64,000 bases of DNA from a virus, in the IMG/VR virus record IMGVR_UViG_3300042564_005549, positions 17,705 through 81,704 of that record; one strand, 5' to 3'. Positions 1 to 8,438 of this stretch are shown here, one piece after another. A model generated the notes under the pieces. That model was not told the DNA's origin and searched no databases. It saw nothing but the letters and a program-made list of their open reading frames with translations. The translations under genes and the position numbers were made by a program. Position 1 is the first letter of the stretch. Every line of letters starts with the position of its first letter.

Positions 1-1
1 A

Positions 2-3000
2 CCGAAAAACAAATCATTATCAAACAACAGGTACTACCCTAATTTAGCTCAAAATTTAATTAATTATATTGGAGAGGAATATAGAGTAAATCTTTATCCA
101 TTCAATTCAACAGAATATAGTAATTTCTTATCACCATCTGGTTACACAAAAAATCAGATACACCTAAAAGGTATGGTAAGATTAAACACAACTGAAGATT
201 TTATTTCATCACCAATCGAACCCGAAATGTGGGTGTGGTCGGATGAAGTTGAATATGTTGTTGACATATCAGGAAGTACAGGAAGAAATACGAGAAAAGG
301 TAGAAACTTATTTGACAATCATATTAGTTTCGATACCATCGATTATCAAGGTGCACCAACCACCGAATTAAGAATGATGATTAATACTCCGTATTTCCAT
401 AAACAATTATATAACGACTATCAAAATAGAAAATCTAAGGGAAGATTTGCAGGTTCTGCTTACTTACTTTTAAACCAATTAAATTTCAAAGATTTATCAC
501 ATCAATTAACTGATAAGGTAAATCAAATTTTACAGGCAGTATCTCACATTCCACAAGATGGTGTATTAATGTCTTCAATGTTTAGAGAACTTGGAGCATC
601 ACACTATGTTCCGTATCATTTAGTACTAAAATGGGGAGCATTGTATCATAGATACAAAAGACATATATTAGAAGGTGTTGATATTTTATCAGGTATCACA
701 GAACCTATTAACACAAAGTTATTTTATGACCTTAATTTAGATAGAACATATACTTTGCCATTTACAGGTAGACAAGGAACCACAAGTATTAATATCTATA
801 GAGGAGCAAATCCAAATAGTCAATATGGTTTCTTCCCGTATTATCATTCTATATTTCATCAAATAGCGAATGATTATACTTTTTATAATCCATTTGCAAC
901 CACAGGAAATACGATGTATACTGAAATGGTAGATAAAGGTGTTGTAAAACCAATTTTTAAAATTGGGGGTGACGGAGGATGGAGTTGGAGTGTTATGGTT
1001 GATAACTCTAAATTCGATTCAAAAGACCAAAGATATACGTTATTACCGGGTTCAGGACACATCTATTCAAATATGTCCACAACCGGATATAGTAGAAATG
1101 AACAAGACAATTTTAAAACTTATTGGTCAAACTATGACCAAATTTATATGGGTAATGAATCACCACTTTATAGTGGAGAAACATTTAATCCATCGACCCA
1201 ATATATGGTAAGTAAAAAGAATTGGTTACCAACTTTATCATCCAACAATAGAAAAATTATAGATTTGATTGCAACATTCAAACCTGAAATTTTAGATGAG
1301 TTTGAAGATATGTTCCTTGAATTTGCGTCAGATACATTAAATGAAGAAGTTCCACAATCAAAATACAACTTCAAGTACAATACATTTAAGAAAATGCTCA
1401 AGGAGATTGTATCAGTTCCGAAATATTCGACCGATACATTTGACACTGTCAGTACTATGAATGACTTTATGATGAATATCTATTGGAGACAAAAAGAAAA
1501 ATTATTCCAAATCTCTAATGACATTTTAAGTAATGACAACTTAGTTAAGATAACTTTATCAAATCCAAAGGAAATCAATGCTCACGTATTAGGTGGATTC
1601 GCACAGGCAAACGTTGAGAGATTCTCAACGGGTGAAGACTTCGATGCCGGACAAATCAATACTGAAACACAAAATTATATAAAACTATATCTCGGAGAAG
1701 ATATGGACAATTACTATGAGGATTTCTTCAGGTATAATAATGTTGAGTTAAGTGTTGATAACATTAAAAGATTTAGATTTTTAATTTACATATATGCTGG
1801 ATTTAGAAAGGCCGGTAACGGAATAAGTAAAGCTGACTTTGTGAATTATTTAAGAAACAATATCATATTAAAAGATTCGGACCCCGTATCAAAAGTTGGG
1901 GGACAAGCAAACAGACTAGGTTTATTTTTAAAAGTATTGATTAGTCGATTTAACACACTTAAAGCGGACAATGTTGAACAAAGATTAAAAATAGACAGAG
2001 GTTATAATGATGATATAATTAAATTAGAATTATACAACTTCTTCAAATCGTTTAACGATAAATGGGTTGCAGGTAACTCAATTGGACAAAGAAATTTATT
2101 AGAGGAATTTTTATTCTTGGATAAAGCTAATGTCGATATTGGTGACTCGGTTTATATTGATATTAAAAAATTAATTGAGATTGGCGACCAAAGAAACTCT
2201 AAGAAACAAAATTTATATGGAACCATCTCAAATTTAATATCGAGAACCGGTTTCGATATGAGAGCAATGCCAGCTTATATTAATTTCTACGGAACGAACT
2301 ATAACAACAAAGCAAAAATAACTCCGTCAAAAACGGTTGCAAAAAATATATTCGGAACTTTCTTGGAGGTTGATTATCAGGATTCATCACCTAAAATCAT
2401 TTTACAATATACAGGACCAACTTCAAAATATTTGGAGATGAGTGAAGTGAATAAAAAAATGATGTTTAAGGACGATAGTTTTAATATTCAACAACCAAAT
2501 AACAATCCGGTATTAGTTGCTCCCGAAGTATTCAACACAATCGATTTCTTTAAATCAAATAAAGCGGTTGCGTTTGAGGTTAGTTTTGGTGACCAAAACC
2601 AAGGAATATTCAAGGGGATTGAATTAAATCAGTCTTCAGTTAAAAATACATCCGAATCATTTGCGGTGTTAGAAAGATTAGGTGCTAGTGAAACAGGTTC
2701 AAGTACTGCACAGGTGGATATTGGGTTGTTTGACATTTATAGGTCACAGTCCTACACTTGTGATGTTACTATGATGGGTAATGTAATGATTCAACCTACA
2801 ATGTACTTCTATCTTAAAAACATACCATTATTTAGAGGAACATATTGGATTCAAGAGGTTACACACAGTATTAGAAATAACACCATTGAAACAACCTTCA
2901 AGGGTACAAGAATACCTATTACTTCACTCCCTGACCCTAAAGACTCGTTTATGGCAAGTTATAGAGCGTTGTTTGATAAAATGGTTGCTAAGGCGGTGGC

Positions 3001-3649
3001 CAAAGTTAAAGATGAAAATCAAAAACTTGCAAATAAAACTAATAACGAAAAAGTAGTACAGGATAATAAAGGTAACACTTACGTTTATGACCCGGGTACT
3101 AAAACGGTTAGTGGTGAAAAAATAATTGAGAACGCTTCATCTACTCCATATGGTATTTCATATAATGGATTTAAGAATGAGAAGTATGTTCAATTAGTAA
3201 AATACAATGATGAAGAGTGGTTAAGAGGTAATGTTGTGACTATGGGAGGTACTAATTACCCAATTGGTAATGATATTGACTTAGGATTTGTTAGTAGATA
3301 TGAATTTACATCGGGAAGTACGAAAACTAGTAGTAGAGTTAAATGGGTTGAGGTTAGTCCAAACTCAGATAAAGATATGTTCTATTCAACTAAATTCTTA
3401 TTTGATAGTGTACTCACACCTAATACAATTTTAGAGGGTTCACCTAAAACTGAATTCTTTAATCCTGACCCTAAGAAAAATAAGAAATATACACTCGGAT
3501 ATAGTTACAATTTCGATACAAGAAGATTCGTCGGACCTGTTAACACAGGACCTGCAGATATACCTTATGGTATAGGTATGTCTAAAGCATTAATGAAAGA
3601 ACTTGATTTATATGATGGAGATATTGTTTATTTCCGATTAATAAAATAG
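2..3649 (+). CDS. Very large tail/baseplate structural protein, 5'-truncated by the window
   Basis: The reading frame is open from base 2, so the start lies outside the window and the ATG at 173 is internal. At least 1216 residues are visible. The C-terminal third has a stretch (about nt 2730-2930) with GNVMIQPTMYFYL, FRGTYWIQEVTHSI and TTFKGTRI, which reads like late-control/gpD or gp27-type tail-hub domains. The last 60 residues (YGIGMSKALMKELDLYDGDI) resemble a double-psi barrel or 3D-type fold, but I cannot identify catalytic residues. Size and virion-like neighbours support a tail or baseplate hub protein; the exact T4 counterpart is not clear. A TATTTATA box follows the gene and serves the next one. 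Virion role is likely, assignment to the hub is inference. Confidence 0.6.
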   Translation, partial: PKNKSLSNNRYYPNLAQNLINYIGEEYRVNLYPFNSTEYSNFLSPSGYTKNQIHLKGMVRLNTTEDFISSPIEPEMWVWSDEVEYVVDISGSTGRNTRKGRNLFDNHISFDTIDYQGAPTTELRMMINTPYFHKQLYNDYQNRKSKGRFAGSAYLLLNQLNFKDLSHQLTDKVNQILQAVSHIPQDGVLMSSMFRELGASHYVPYHLVLKWGALYHRYKRHILEGVDILSGITEPINTKLFYDLNLDRTYTLPFTGRQGTTSINIYRGANPNSQYGFFPYYHSIFHQIANDYTFYNPFATTGNTMYTEMVDKGVVKPIFKIGGDGGWSWSVMVDNSKFDSKDQRYTLLPGSGHIYSNMSTTGYSRNEQDNFKTYWSNYDQIYMGNESPLYSGETFNPSTQYMVSKKNWLPTLSSNNRKIIDLIATFKPEILDEFEDMFLEFASDTLNEEVPQSKYNFKYNTFKKMLKEIVSVPKYSTDTFDTVSTMNDFMMNIYWRQKEKLFQISNDILSNDNLVKITLSNPKEINAHVLGGFAQANVERFSTGEDFDAGQINTETQNYIKLYLGEDMDNYYEDFFRYNNVELSVDNIKRFRFLIYIYAGFRKAGNGISKADFVNYLRNNIILKDSDPVSKVGGQANRLGLFLKVLISRFNTLKADNVEQRLKIDRGYNDDIIKLELYNFFKSFNDKWVAGNSIGQRNLLEEFLFLDKANVDIGDSVYIDIKKLIEIGDQRNSKKQNLYGTISNLISRTGFDMRAMPAYINFYGTNYNNKAKITPSKTVAKNIFGTFLEVDYQDSSPKIILQYTGPTSKYLEMSEVNKKMMFKDDSFNIQQPNNNPVLVAPEVFNTIDFFKSNKAVAFEVSFGDQNQGIFKGIELNQSSVKNTSESFAVLERLGASETGSSTAQVDIGLFDIYRSQSYTCDVTMMGNVMIQPTMYFYLKNIPLFRGTYWIQEVTHSIRNNTIETTFKGTRIPITSLPDPKDSFMASYRALFDKMVAKAVAKVKDENQKLANKTNNEKVVQDNKGNTYVYDPGTKTVSGEKIIENASSTPYGISYNGFKNEKYVQLVKYNDEEWLRGNVVTMGGTNYPIGNDIDLGFVSRYEFTSGSTKTSSRVKWVEVSPNSDKDMFYSTKFLFDSVLTPNTILEGSPKTEFFNPDPKKNKKYTLGYSYNFDTRRFVGPVNTGPADIPYGIGMSKALMKELDLYDGDIVYFRLIK

Positions 3650-3667
3650 AATTTAAAAAATTCTTGA

Positions 3668-3675
3668 TATTTATA
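3668..3675 (+). promoter_or_regulatory. TATTTATA box (late-promoter candidate)
   Basis: TATTTATA followed by TAAAAA, 9 nt upstream of the ATG at 3685, in the 35-bp gap after the large tail gene. One of about sixteen such boxes in the window. Confidence 0.5.
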
Positions 3676-3684
3676 TAAAAAGAT

Positions 3685-3888
3685 ATGGAAAACTTAAAAA
3701 TAAAAAACTCAGTAGACCAATTCTTGAATCCAAAATCAGTTAAGGGAGTATCTCAAGACGGAATGGAAAGAGAAGAGTGTGATTTAGTAACAGGGGAATG
3801 TTACATCATCAGGTCAAAAGACGGTATCGTTGAAAGAATCAATAAAAAATACATTACCGAAGACGGTAGACAATTATTACAAGACTAA
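3685..3888 (+). CDS. Small conserved-looking protein, unknown function
   Basis: A 67-residue protein starting at the ATG 9 nt after a TATTTATA box. It is charged and soluble, with two cysteines spaced C-x6-C in the middle (ECDLVTGEC) and no membrane segment. It is followed after 4 bp by the PA-rich protein, so the two are probably cotranscribed. I do not recognise a family. Its position between a tail protein and a coiled-coil structural protein suggests a virion or assembly role, which is inference only. Confidence 0.7.
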   Translation: MENLKIKNSVDQFLNPKSVKGVSQDGMEREECDLVTGECYIIRSKDGIVERINKKYITEDGRQLLQD

Positions 3889-3892
3889 TACT

Positions 3893-4588
3893 ATGTTAGA
3901 ACAAAAATTAATGGAAGAGTTAAATCGTCACAAAGCGATTAACAAATACACAAAGACAATGATTATGGAACAAGATATGGGTGCGGATACCGCAACACCA
4001 GCAGTTCCACCGGCAGACCCATTAGCAGCACCACCAGCACCTGAAGGAGCTCCACTTGATGCTGCGGCCGACCCTGCAGCTATGGGAGCTGACCCAGCGG
4101 CTATGGGTGGAGACCCTGCAGCAATGGGGGCAGCACCTGAAGCACCTGCAGCTGACGCGGGTAGTACTGAAGAAATTGATATTACTGATTTAGTTAATAT
4201 GACTAAAAACATTAAAAATCAATTAGACCAATCAAAAGATAGTAGTGGTGACGTTATTCAAAAAATGGACGGTGTGTTTAGTAAGTTAACCGACTTAGAA
4301 CAAAAATTAGCACAGATGGACTCTGTAATGGCTAAAATTGATGAGTTAGGTTCACGTATCGAACAAGTAAAACCAAAAACTCCTCAAGAGAAATTGGAAA
4401 TGCGTTCTTTAGATTCTTATCCATTCAACCAACATCCACAAGATTTCTTCTCACAAAAACAAGACGAAATGAGACAAACAGGTAAAAACGAATATGTTTT
4501 AACTAAGGATGATGTTGAAAATTACGGAAAAGAACAAATAATGAAATCATTTAACCCAGACCAAGACGATAATGAACCTCAGTACTAA
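3893..4588 (+). CDS. PA-rich coiled-coil protein, probable virion or scaffold-like component
   Basis: The start is taken at ATG 3893, 4 bp after the upstream stop. A longer frame would need a TTG inside the previous gene. The 231-residue protein has three parts: an N-terminal helix (MEELNRHKAINKY), a low-complexity Pro/Ala/Asp stretch with repeated DPAAMG units (about residues 40-85), and a helical segment with heptad-like hydrophobics (about 95-165) followed by a charged C-terminus. The N-terminal helix resembles the C-terminal motif of the protein at 54666-56150 (EEMNRIKNMANY). No enzyme motif is visible. A core, scaffold or linker role is inference. It overlaps the next gene by 17 bp. Confidence 0.7.
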   Translation: MLEQKLMEELNRHKAINKYTKTMIMEQDMGADTATPAVPPADPLAAPPAPEGAPLDAAADPAAMGADPAAMGGDPAAMGAAPEAPAADAGSTEEIDITDLVNMTKNIKNQLDQSKDSSGDVIQKMDGVFSKLTDLEQKLAQMDSVMAKIDELGSRIEQVKPKTPQEKLEMRSLDSYPFNQHPQDFFSQKQDEMRQTGKNEYVLTKDDVENYGKEQIMKSFNPDQDDNEPQY

Positions 4589-4946
4589 CGTTCAATTTCT
4601 ATTAGAAGCTCAAATACAATTCAAAATATTACATTGGCAAACCAAAGGATATTCTAGACATATTGCATTTGGTGACATATATTCATCTATGGATGAGAAT
4701 ATCGATTCATTTGTTGAGGTGGCGATGGGAAAATATGGTAGATTTACATTAGGTGATAACGAAAAGACACTTAATTTACAAAATTTATCAGAATTAGATT
4801 TGACAACATTTTTAAAAACCTTGAAATCAAACATAATCGGATTATCGAACGGTTTATCTCAAGAGAAAGACACAGACTTATTAAACATCAAAGACGAGAT
4901 TTTAGCAGACGTAAACAAATTATCGTATCTCTTAACTTTAGAATAG
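4572..4946 (+). CDS. Dps/ferritin-like four-helix protein (DUF5856-type)
   Basis: A 124-residue all-helical protein. The stretch FKILHWQTKGYSRHIAFGDI followed by Y-SSMDENIDSFVE looks like the Dps/ferritin first helix pair (HW...H....Y..lde.iD...E), and matches the phage family I know as DUF5856. Dps proteins bind iron through His, Asp and Glu from such helices. Whether this one binds iron, or has kept only the fold, cannot be told from sequence. It overlaps the upstream gene by 17 bp and is followed by a terminator, so it closes a transcription unit of otherwise virion-like genes. Confidence 0.6.
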   Translation: MNLSTNVQFLLEAQIQFKILHWQTKGYSRHIAFGDIYSSMDENIDSFVEVAMGKYGRFTLGDNEKTLNLQNLSELDLTTFLKTLKSNIIGLSNGLSQEKDTDLLNIKDEILADVNKLSYLLTLE

Positions 4947-4968
4947 ATTTACTAAAAAAAATCTTTAG

Positions 4969-4997
4969 AGCCGGGTTTGACAATCCGGCTTTTTTTG
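4969..4997 (+). terminator. Intrinsic terminator after the Dps-like gene
   Basis: AGCCGG (4969-4974) pairs with CCGGCT (4985-4990), with an extra G-T pair and a short loop, followed by seven Ts. It separates the structural unit from the gp32 unit. Confidence 0.85.
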
Positions 4998-5010
4998 TTT
5001 ATATTTTTAC
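4998..5010 (+). promoter_or_regulatory. TTATATTTT-type promoter of the gp32 gene
   Basis: TTTATATTTTTAC directly after the terminator and 36 nt upstream of the gp32 ATG. It resembles the Bacteroidota -7 element TAnnTTTG. A TATTTATT box (5024-5031) lies closer to the start, so the gene may have two promoters. Confidence 0.5.
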
Positions 5011-5023
5011 TATAGACAATTAT

Positions 5024-5031
5024 TATTTATT
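5024..5031 (+). promoter_or_regulatory. TATTTATT box upstream of gp32
   Basis: TATTTATT 15 nt before the ATG at 5047, downstream of the TTATATTTT-type box. It could give the SSB gene additional late transcription. Confidence 0.4.
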
Positions 5032-5046
5032 TAAAACCCAATTATT

Positions 5047-5901
5047 ATGTCAGTATTAGATTCGGTACTTGCTCAATATGAGAAGTCCAAAAACGCCGCA
5101 AGCGGCAGTGCAAGCAAAGTATCCCAAGAGGATAGAATGAAAAAGTATTTCACAACAATCTTACCAAAAGGTGTGAGAAGTGTGGAAAAACGTATTCGTA
5201 TTTTACCACCATCTGATGGTGGAACCCCATTCGTACCCGTTAAATTTCACGAAATTCAAATTGACGGTAAATGGACTAAATTGTATGACCCGGCACAAGA
5301 GGGTAAACGTTCACCATTAAACGAGGTTTATGATAGTTTGATGATGACAGGAGTTGCAGAAGACAGAGAACTTGCAAGAAATTATCGTTCTCGTGGTTTC
5401 TACATCGTTAAAGTTATCGACCGTGATAACGAACAAGACGGACCAAAATTTTGGAGATTTAAACACAATACAAAATCAGACGGTGTTTTAGATAAAATCC
5501 ACCCAATTTTCAGAACTAAAGGTGATGTATCAGACGCAAAAACTGGTCGTGATTTGATTCTTACTTTATCCCTAACTAAAGCGGGTAATGGTAAAGAATA
5601 CACAACAATCAGTTCAGTAATACCTGATGATTCTGCACCACTTCACACAGATGAGGCAATTGCTCAACAATGGGTTAATGATGAATTAACTTGGGCAGAT
5701 GTTTATTCTAAAAAAGGAGAAGATTATCTTGAAATGGTAGCAAGAGGAGAAGTACCTCGTTGGGATAGTGAAGCTAAAAAATTCGTTTCAAATTCAACAG
5801 GAGAAGCAACATTTGGAGGAACTTCAACCCCATCTACACCATCCACACCTGTGGTTGACCCACAAGAAGATGATGACGCTGACGGAGACTTACCGTTCTA
5901 A
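5047..5901 (+). CDS. 32: Single-stranded DNA-binding protein, T4 gp32-like
   Basis: A 284-residue protein in the position and size range of T4 gp32 (about 300 residues). The N-terminus is basic, the central region (about 40-200) has the charged and aromatic pattern of the gp32 OB core (KRIRILPPSDGG, GPKFWRFKHNT). The C-terminus is a Ser/Thr/Pro linker and an acidic tail, DDDADGDLPF, typical of SSBs for partner recruitment. Unlike T4 gp32 it has no cysteine at all, so the zinc-binding site is absent. The UvsX gene follows 50 bp downstream, after a hairpin terminator. Role: coating ssDNA in replication and recombination. Identification rests on pattern and gene order. Confidence 0.85.
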   Translation: MSVLDSVLAQYEKSKNAASGSASKVSQEDRMKKYFTTILPKGVRSVEKRIRILPPSDGGTPFVPVKFHEIQIDGKWTKLYDPAQEGKRSPLNEVYDSLMMTGVAEDRELARNYRSRGFYIVKVIDRDNEQDGPKFWRFKHNTKSDGVLDKIHPIFRTKGDVSDAKTGRDLILTLSLTKAGNGKEYTTISSVIPDDSAPLHTDEAIAQQWVNDELTWADVYSKKGEDYLEMVARGEVPRWDSEAKKFVSNSTGEATFGGTSTPSTPSTPVVDPQEDDDADGDLPF

Positions 5902-5911
5902 TTAATTCATA

Positions 5912-5939
5912 GGGGTGGTGAAATATCCACCCCATTTTT
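5912..5939 (+). terminator. Hairpin terminator between gp32 and uvsX
   Basis: GGGGTGG (5912-5918) pairs with CCACCCC (5927-5933) across an 8-nt loop, followed by ATTTTTA. It probably acts as a partial terminator letting SSB be made in excess over UvsX. Confidence 0.75.
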
Positions 5940-5951
5940 AAAAACAACACA

Positions 5952-6932
5952 ATGGCAGGTATTAAAAAAACAGATTTCTCGGCAATTAAGAAGAAATTCT
6001 CAAAAGAGGCGGAATATAAACCAGACCGTTTCTTTGATTTAGGAGATGCTTTCTTAGAAGCCACAGGTTTACCGGGTCCAGCAATGGGTCACATCAATAT
6101 GTTATTAGGACATAGTGATACGGGTAAAACAACCGCATTAGTTAAAACTGCGGTAGATGCACAAAAGAAAGGAATTATTCCTGTGTTCATCATTACAGAA
6201 CAAAAATGGAGTTGGGAACACGCGGAATTGATGGGATTTGACAAAGAGGGTGATTACCTTTTTAACAGTGATTTTGAATATATCGAACAAATTACAGATT
6301 ACATCAATGATTTGTTAGATGCACAACAAAAAGGAGACATTCCTCACGATTTATTATTCCTTTGGGATTCGGTAGGTTCAGTTCCTTGTAAAATGACTTT
6401 CGATGGTAAAGGTGGTAAACAACACAATGCGTCAGTTTTAGCTGATAAAATTGGTATGGGTATCAATCAACGTATCGCGGGTTCAAGAAGAACTGACAAA
6501 CCTTACACAAGTACATTGGTTATTGTTAACCAACCTTGGGTAGAATTACCTGACAATCCTTTTGGACAACCAAAAATCAAAGCTAAAGGTGGTGAAGCCA
6601 TTTGGTTAAACTCATCATTAGTATTCTTATTCGGTAACCAAAAAGGTGCGGGAACTACTAAAATCTCTATCACTAAAGATAAGAGAAAAATCAGAATCGC
6701 TACACGTACCAAAATCTCAATCAGTAAGAACCACATCAATGGTGGTGGATATGAGGATGGTCGTATCTTGGTAACTCCACAAGGATTTATGCACGGTAAA
6801 GACGATACTGAAGAAAAACGTTCTATCGAAGAGTACAAACGTGACAACGGAGAGTACATCGGTAAACAATTAGGTGTTAATGTTACAGACATCGCAGATA
6901 CACAAGTTGTAACAGAGGAAAGTGATATATAA
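5952..6932 (+). CDS. uvsX: RecA-like recombinase UvsX
   Basis: A 326-residue RecA/UvsX ATPase. Walker A is GHSDTGKTT at residues 53-61 and Walker B is LLFLWDS ending near residue 140. The segment IRIATRTKISISKNHINGGG fits the DNA-binding region late in the core. It forms filaments on ssDNA to drive strand exchange, with the gp32-like SSB encoded immediately upstream and the gp41-like helicase downstream. The length is slightly shorter than T4 UvsX (about 390). The start follows an A-rich leader without a strong Shine-Dalgarno. It is followed at 13 bp by RNase H, so the genes are likely cotranscribed. Confidence 0.93.
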   Translation: MAGIKKTDFSAIKKKFSKEAEYKPDRFFDLGDAFLEATGLPGPAMGHINMLLGHSDTGKTTALVKTAVDAQKKGIIPVFIITEQKWSWEHAELMGFDKEGDYLFNSDFEYIEQITDYINDLLDAQQKGDIPHDLLFLWDSVGSVPCKMTFDGKGGKQHNASVLADKIGMGINQRIAGSRRTDKPYTSTLVIVNQPWVELPDNPFGQPKIKAKGGEAIWLNSSLVFLFGNQKGAGTTKISITKDKRKIRIATRTKISISKNHINGGGYEDGRILVTPQGFMHGKDDTEEKRSIEEYKRDNGEYIGKQLGVNVTDIADTQVVTEESDI

Positions 6933-6945
6933 TAAATTAATTTAA

Positions 6946-7959
6946 ATGTCCGTTCTACTTGTTGATGGAGACAATTTACTTACGATTGGTTTTTATGGTC
7001 TCAAAAACCACTACTATAAGGGTAAACATATTGGAGGAATCTATCATTTTGTTAATACTCTTAGCAGAGCGTTTGAGATATATGGATTAGACAAAATCGT
7101 AGTATTTTGGGATGGGGAAAATTCTGCAATCTTAAGAAAACAGATTTACCACCAATACAAAGAGAATAGAAAAAGTAGATTAAGAACTGAGGAGGAACTT
7201 GACAATTACAATTACCAAAGAGTCAGAATTAAGCAATACCTTGAGGAACTATATGTTAGACAAGGTGAATACCCAAATTGTGAAACTGACGATTGTATTG
7301 CGTATTATGTTCAAAATTCTCCAAATGAGAAAAAGATTATATATTCTTCAGACAGAGATTTAGCACAGTTAGTTAACGAGAATACTCAACTATTCAATCC
7401 TTCACACGGCAAAATCTACAAACCAAAAGATACAATTGAATACGACCACGAAACTATCTTAATTGAAAATGTAAAATTGATTAAGATACTTTGTGGCGAC
7501 CCTTCAGACAATATTTCAGGGATAAAGAATATGGGAATTAAAAGACTCATATCTCTTTTCCCCGAAATAAAAAACACTCCGGTCACACTTTCAGAAATAA
7601 AAGAAAAAGGTAATATGTTATTTGAGCAAGACAAAAATAATTGGCTTGTTAGGAATCTATTGACCGGTGTGACCAAGTACGGTGTTTTCGGGGAGGAGTT
7701 TTTCGACATCAATGACAGAATAGTTAATTTGGATATCCCATTTTTGGATGATAATGCTAAAACTCAAGTTACACAATTAATAAATGAAAATTTAGATAAA
7801 GAAGGTCGTTCATATAAAAATGCTATGAAAATGATGACGGAAGATGGTATACACCTACTATTACCTAAATCGGACGACGCTTGGAATAAATTCTTAAACC
7901 CATTCTTGAGATTAACAAGAAAAGAAAAAAATAAACACATTTTTAAATTAAAAAAATAA
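6946..7959 (+). CDS. rnh: RNase H / 5'-3' exonuclease (T4 Rnh, FEN-1 family)
   Basis: A 337-residue protein of the 5'-nuclease (PIN/FEN) family. Acidic metal-binding motifs appear in order: VDGDN near residue 7, ETDDCIAYY, SSDRDLAQL, and GDPSDNISGIKNMGIKRL, the helix-hairpin-helix segment that typifies the family. The T4 homologue (305 residues) removes RNA primers and adjacent DNA from Okazaki fragments. It sits between UvsX and a small unknown gene ahead of the replicative helicase, consistent with a replication operon. Confidence 0.9.
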   Translation: MSVLLVDGDNLLTIGFYGLKNHYYKGKHIGGIYHFVNTLSRAFEIYGLDKIVVFWDGENSAILRKQIYHQYKENRKSRLRTEEELDNYNYQRVRIKQYLEELYVRQGEYPNCETDDCIAYYVQNSPNEKKIIYSSDRDLAQLVNENTQLFNPSHGKIYKPKDTIEYDHETILIENVKLIKILCGDPSDNISGIKNMGIKRLISLFPEIKNTPVTLSEIKEKGNMLFEQDKNNWLVRNLLTGVTKYGVFGEEFFDINDRIVNLDIPFLDDNAKTQVTQLINENLDKEGRSYKNAMKMMTEDGIHLLLPKSDDAWNKFLNPFLRLTRKEKNKHIFKLKK

Positions 7960-7962
7960 ACA

Positions 7963-8406
7963 ATGAACAATCAAGACGTAACAAAATTTGAATTCCTTTT
8001 AACCCTTGAAGGTAATTTCATTATTCAAAGATTCTTTAACGTAAAGGGATATAATCCTCAAGCAAGAAGGTCAATAGATTTACACTACACAGTAAAAAAT
8101 ATTTGTGACGAAATTGCGGAAGATTTGAAAATAAAAAGTTCCGATTATATGAGCGAAAATCAAAATTATTTCTTGTCTAACGAGAATGTGGAAGATAACG
8201 AAGCTCAAAAAGAAGAGTACTTTTTATTGGAAGTTAAGCTCAATGACGATGTATTTATTTCAAGAATCTTTCCCGCACATTTCTACCACCCAAAGGCTAG
8301 ATACGCGGTAGACATCAGACCAAAAGTTAGGAAAATTTTGTCAGAGTTAACAGACGTTTTGTCAGCTTATGAACTCGAGACGACTTACTTAGGTTACGAA
8401 CTTTAA
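7963..8406 (+). CDS. Unknown protein with an internal domain duplication
   Basis: A 147-residue protein that I do not recognise. It begins 3 bp after the rnh stop. Its two halves resemble each other: FEFLLTLEGNFIIQRFFNV followed by YNPQARRSIDL, and YFLLEVKLNDDVFISRIFPA followed by YHPKARYAVDI. Each half ends in a helical stretch (VKNICDEIAEDL; VRKILSELTDVL). The linker between them is acidic. This indicates two tandem copies of an alpha/beta module of about 60 residues. Its position among replication genes suggests an accessory replication role, which is inference. Confidence 0.75.
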   Translation: MNNQDVTKFEFLLTLEGNFIIQRFFNVKGYNPQARRSIDLHYTVKNICDEIAEDLKIKSSDYMSENQNYFLSNENVEDNEAQKEEYFLLEVKLNDDVFISRIFPAHFYHPKARYAVDIRPKVRKILSELTDVLSAYELETTYLGYEL

Positions 8407-8438
8407 TAATATTTTTAATATATAAACAAACACATCAA

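Noticed and set aside
3830-3892. TTG start giving a longer PA-rich protein
   Set aside because: It overlaps the upstream gene by 59 bp; ATG 3893 follows its stop by 4 bp.
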